Shown here piece after piece: positions 36,101 to 37,178 of a stretch of 37,178 nt of DNA. The notes under the pieces are model-generated. The model was not told the DNA's origin, searched no databases, and worked only from the letters and a program-made list of their open reading frames with translations. Each line of letters opens with the position of its first letter. Position 1 is the first letter of the stretch. The position numbers and the translations under genes are program-made. Where the stretch lies: positions 1-37,178 of the forward strand of contig JAFGBL010000253.1 in the NCBI GenBank assembly GCA_016933115.1. The letters run 5' to 3'. The stretch is from Bacteroidales bacterium. Lineage in GTDB: Bacteria > Bacteroidota > Bacteroidia > Bacteroidales > JAADJA01.

Positions 36101-36995
36101 TTAAATCACTTTTAATATCTGCCCAGTCACCGACAAGCTGAACATACAACAAGTTGTTATTTGCATTATAAGCCTGTTGAATAAGCGTTTTTACATTGGT
36201 TCCTGTTGCAACCACCTCGAGGGAAATGTTATAACCTTTTTCAAGTTTCCAGTCAATATAGGGTTGAATGGCTTCTATATCCCTGTCGGTGCTTATTACG
36301 AGTATATCGCCATATTCTCCAATCGTAAGGGGATCTTTACCTGAATCATAGTTAATAAAGATTGACCTGTAAACGCCATCCATTTCCCTCAATATTTTTT
36401 CGGATTGAACGGTCAATGGATTAGTTGCAGGTGTATTGTTTTCAACCAATTGAACTGTAAGGTTTTTATAAACCCTGAGCACCTTTGTTACTGCATTGTA
36501 TCTGAAAGGATATACATAAACCGTCGTGCCGCGAACATCTTTAATAATAAATGGATCCACATTCGTGGCCAGGTTTTGTGGATACCATGCATCTCGCATG
36601 CTGGAAGGGCTAATTACATAAGGTACAGTTGAAGGGTCCTGGTCCCTGTAAATAACTCCGCGTGAAGGCAGCATAGGGAAATCCAGCACATAATCTTCAA
36701 AATCTCCTTCAATTAATTTTAAGGTTACGTTCTTATTCGCAGGCAGTTGAACGGAAGCATTGACAAATGGAAGTTCAGCAAAGCCTTTTAACTGAGTAAA
36801 TACGCTTCCATCAAAAACAAGCCTGGAATAGGTAACACCATCAATAGAAATTTGATCGATACCATATTCTTCCAAAGTAAAATTAAGTTGATAAATATCA
36901 TTCGACGGTTGGTCAAATGAAACCTGGTATCCTTTTTCAGCTAAAAGCGACAAGGAACCAGATAAAAGCAATAGAAATAATAAAAGTTTTTTCAT
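33198..36995 (-). CDS. Gingipain-like C25 cysteine protease, multidomain, T9SS-sorted
   Basis: A 1265-residue secreted protease. Layout: signal peptide (1-19); C25 propeptide (~20-205); C25 caspase-like catalytic domain (~228-570) with H423 in NYCGHGSATSWG and C456 in FSVACNNGNFHDAGD; Ig-like domain (~575-655); two related beta domains (~663-775 and ~778-888), each with GNxNGxxDxGETVxxxV and DPYITI; a Rossmann-like, GATase/ThuA-type domain (~890-1088); a PKD domain (~1095-1173, with SWSWEFPGGDPESS); and a T9SS sorting domain (1186-1265, LSVYPNPSNG ... VNRIIIR). Gingipains cleave after Arg or Lys; specificity here cannot be read. It is flanked by terminators on both sides, so it is monocistronic. 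Relatives include PorU, but PorU has no sorting domain. Confidence 0.92.
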   Translation of the reverse strand: MKKLLLFLLLLSGSLSLLAEKGYQVSFDQPSNDIYQLNFTLEEYGIDQISIDGVTYSRLVFDGSVFTQLKGFAELPFVNASVQLPANKNVTLKLIEGDFEDYVLDFPMLPSRGVIYRDQDPSTVPYVISPSSMRDAWYPQNLATNVDPFIIKDVRGTTVYVYPFRYNAVTKVLRVYKNLTVQLVENNTPATNPLTVQSEKILREMDGVYRSIFINYDSGKDPLTIGEYGDILVISTDRDIEAIQPYIDWKLEKGYNISLEVVATGTNVKTLIQQAYNANNNLLYVQLVGDWADIKSDLMSGYAPMDPQLGCVVGSDNYPDITVGRFSANNPSHVTIQVDKVINYEKNPQMGEDWYKSAIGIASNQGPGDDNELDYEHIDVIYDNRLSQFTYDNFTQIYDPSANTTMVKNAVEAGASIINYCGHGSATSWGSSGFSNSNVSTLTNGDMLPIIFSVACNNGNFHDAGDCFAEAWVKKSGGGAVMFLGATISQPWDPPMRGEDYFNDVLVGGYNYSAYPGQNGINNEEQRTTLGAMVFNGLVLMTTESGGSSDWETAKTWHIFGDAAMQPRTDEPANLNLSNNVILVGVPFSTIITGPDGAVEGAMVCISQEDAYFSAVTDASGSVSIDNTLSPGMAKLVVTGFNTETIYEEVTVVPPGGAWIIVNNCEVNDAGGNNNGQADYGETVLLDVAAENVGDDDATGVMATLMSSDPYITITDDSHTFGDIAAGTVVDGEGAFEIEIAENTPDGYSAMFEVEFTDGNKSLWTSTMTIILHAPVIEMGDYTIDDQSGNGNGKIDPGETVEINVGIMNDGSSAAYNVTGEIICADPYITIETVSSEYGDIDAGSSVSESFVVMASESTPTGHAVTFNFEIGADMGISGMGSFIEVVGQIPVLVIDLDGNASSGPEMVQAMDDNGVVAEYVTSMPDDLSLYSSVFLCLGIYSDNHVLTSSEGQDLADYLNQGGALYMEGGDTWYFDSQTAVHNMFNINGTEDGSSDMGTVQGQAGTFTEGMSFNYSGENNWMDHIDPVGSAFTILKNQSPSYGTGVAYDAGDYKTIGTSHEFGGLNDGASPSTKAELMAEFLNFFGITGQDMLAYFMADVTEVCEGEMVSYVDYSTGNVTSWSWEFPGGDPESSTEQNPEVTYNTAGVYDVILTVSDGSNSNTYTRTDYITVNICTGMDELTEAGLSVYPNPSNGLFNVEFSSDVEENVNIKVINSLSSVVFEKNNIFVDGIYKATIDLSELYKGLYFLVIENCQGRTVNRIIIR

Positions 36996-37013
36996 AATAA
37001 AATTAAGTTACGT

Positions 37014-37052
37014 AAAAAATAGAATTCCCCTAATAAATACATTGGGGAATTC
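37014..37052 (-). terminator. Rho-independent terminator of the truncated right-hand gene
   Basis: On the minus strand a perfect nine-pair stem (GAATTCCCC with GGGGAATTC, 37022-37030 and 37044-37052) is followed by TATTTTTT. It lies 29 bases beyond the stop codon of the gene cut by the window edge and just upstream of the C25 gene. Confidence 0.8.
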
Positions 37053-37081
37053 CAGTATGTTACATTTATTTTGATAAATAT

Positions 37082-37178
37082 TTAATTAGAATGAATGATT
37101 CGTTTAACAATAGTGTAATCGGTTGTCTCTATCTTACAATAGAAAATACCTGGCATAAACGAACTTGCATCGAAATTA
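37082..37178 (-). CDS. 3' end of another T9SS cargo gene (truncated by the window)
   Basis: Only the last 31 codons are in the window. The frame ends FDASSFMPGIFYCKIETTDY then TIVKRIIHSN and a stop at 37082. The pattern L/F-(D)-x-S-x-x-x-x-G-(I/L)-(F/Y)-Y-x-K-I followed by a basic K-R-I-I end is the C-terminal half of a T9SS type A sorting domain. Its N-terminal part and function lie outside the window. A terminator follows it, so it is a separate unit from the C25 protease gene. Confidence 0.75.
   Translation of the reverse strand, partial: NFDASSFMPGIFYCKIETTDYTIVKRIIHSN

Noticed and set aside
33198-36995. PorU (the T9SS sortase) as identity of the C25 protein
   Set aside because: PorU lacks a sorting domain and is part of the attachment complex; this protein has PKD and sorting domains and looks like cargo.

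Overview
The window comes from a member of the Bacteroidota, most likely a Bacteroidales-like or related lineage. Three things point there. At least six proteins end in a type IX secretion system (T9SS) C-terminal sorting domain with the YPNP/SPNP start and a KxxLxx-type end. Several genes have the Bacteroidota -7 promoter word TAnnTTTG. Family content (DUF4296, DUF5686, DUF4070 radical SAM, a membrane-bound LytTR regulator) fits, and the DNA is AT-rich. I see no transposase, integrase, phage gene, CRISPR array or rRNA, so this looks like ordinary chromosome with many envelope and secreted proteins.

Layout. 1-2.1 kb: a T9SS cargo protein with tryptophan/tyrosine-rich repeats, its terminator, and a non-coding stretch with two matching hairpins. 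2.1-4.6 kb: a radical SAM protein and, just upstream on the same strand, a membrane-anchored LytTR regulator; a 20-bp tandem repeat between them looks like the regulator's operator. 4.8-8.3 kb: a T9SS-sorted zinc phospholipase C/S1-P1 family enzyme, an anchored diheme cytochrome c and a DUF454 membrane protein, with a long gap (7251-7818) holding coding-like debris. 8.6-13.8 kb: an exported TldD-like metalloprotease, an overlapping TldE-like partner without the metal site, and an exported M48 metalloprotease. 13.8-16.2 kb: tRNA-Lys(CTT), the MeaB GTPase and a TerC membrane protein. 16.3-18.7 kb: a glutamine-synthetase-family enzyme and deoxyribose-phosphate aldolase. 18.8-20.4 kb: two tandem T9SS-sorted thioredoxin-fold proteins. 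20.5-24.7 kb: a large TPR protein, two divergent small lipoproteins, and a DUF4296 lipoprotein translationally coupled to an OmpH/Skp-like protein. 24.8-31.6 kb: RecQ, divergent from kdsD (Kdo pathway), a DUF5686 outer-membrane barrel and lptB (LPS export). 31.6-37.2 kb: a group II PLP decarboxylase, a 1265-residue gingipain-like C25 protease, and the 3' end of another T9SS cargo gene cut by the window edge.

How it fits together. Most of the window serves the cell envelope and secretion: LPS precursor synthesis and export (kdsD, lptB), outer-membrane or periplasmic assembly (OmpH/Skp, DUF5686, M48), and T9SS cargo (C25 protease, phospholipase-like enzyme, two thioredoxin-fold proteins, repeat protein). 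The best leads for something new are the LytTR/tandem-repeat/radical SAM unit, the exported TldD/TldE-like pair, and the twin T9SS thioredoxins.
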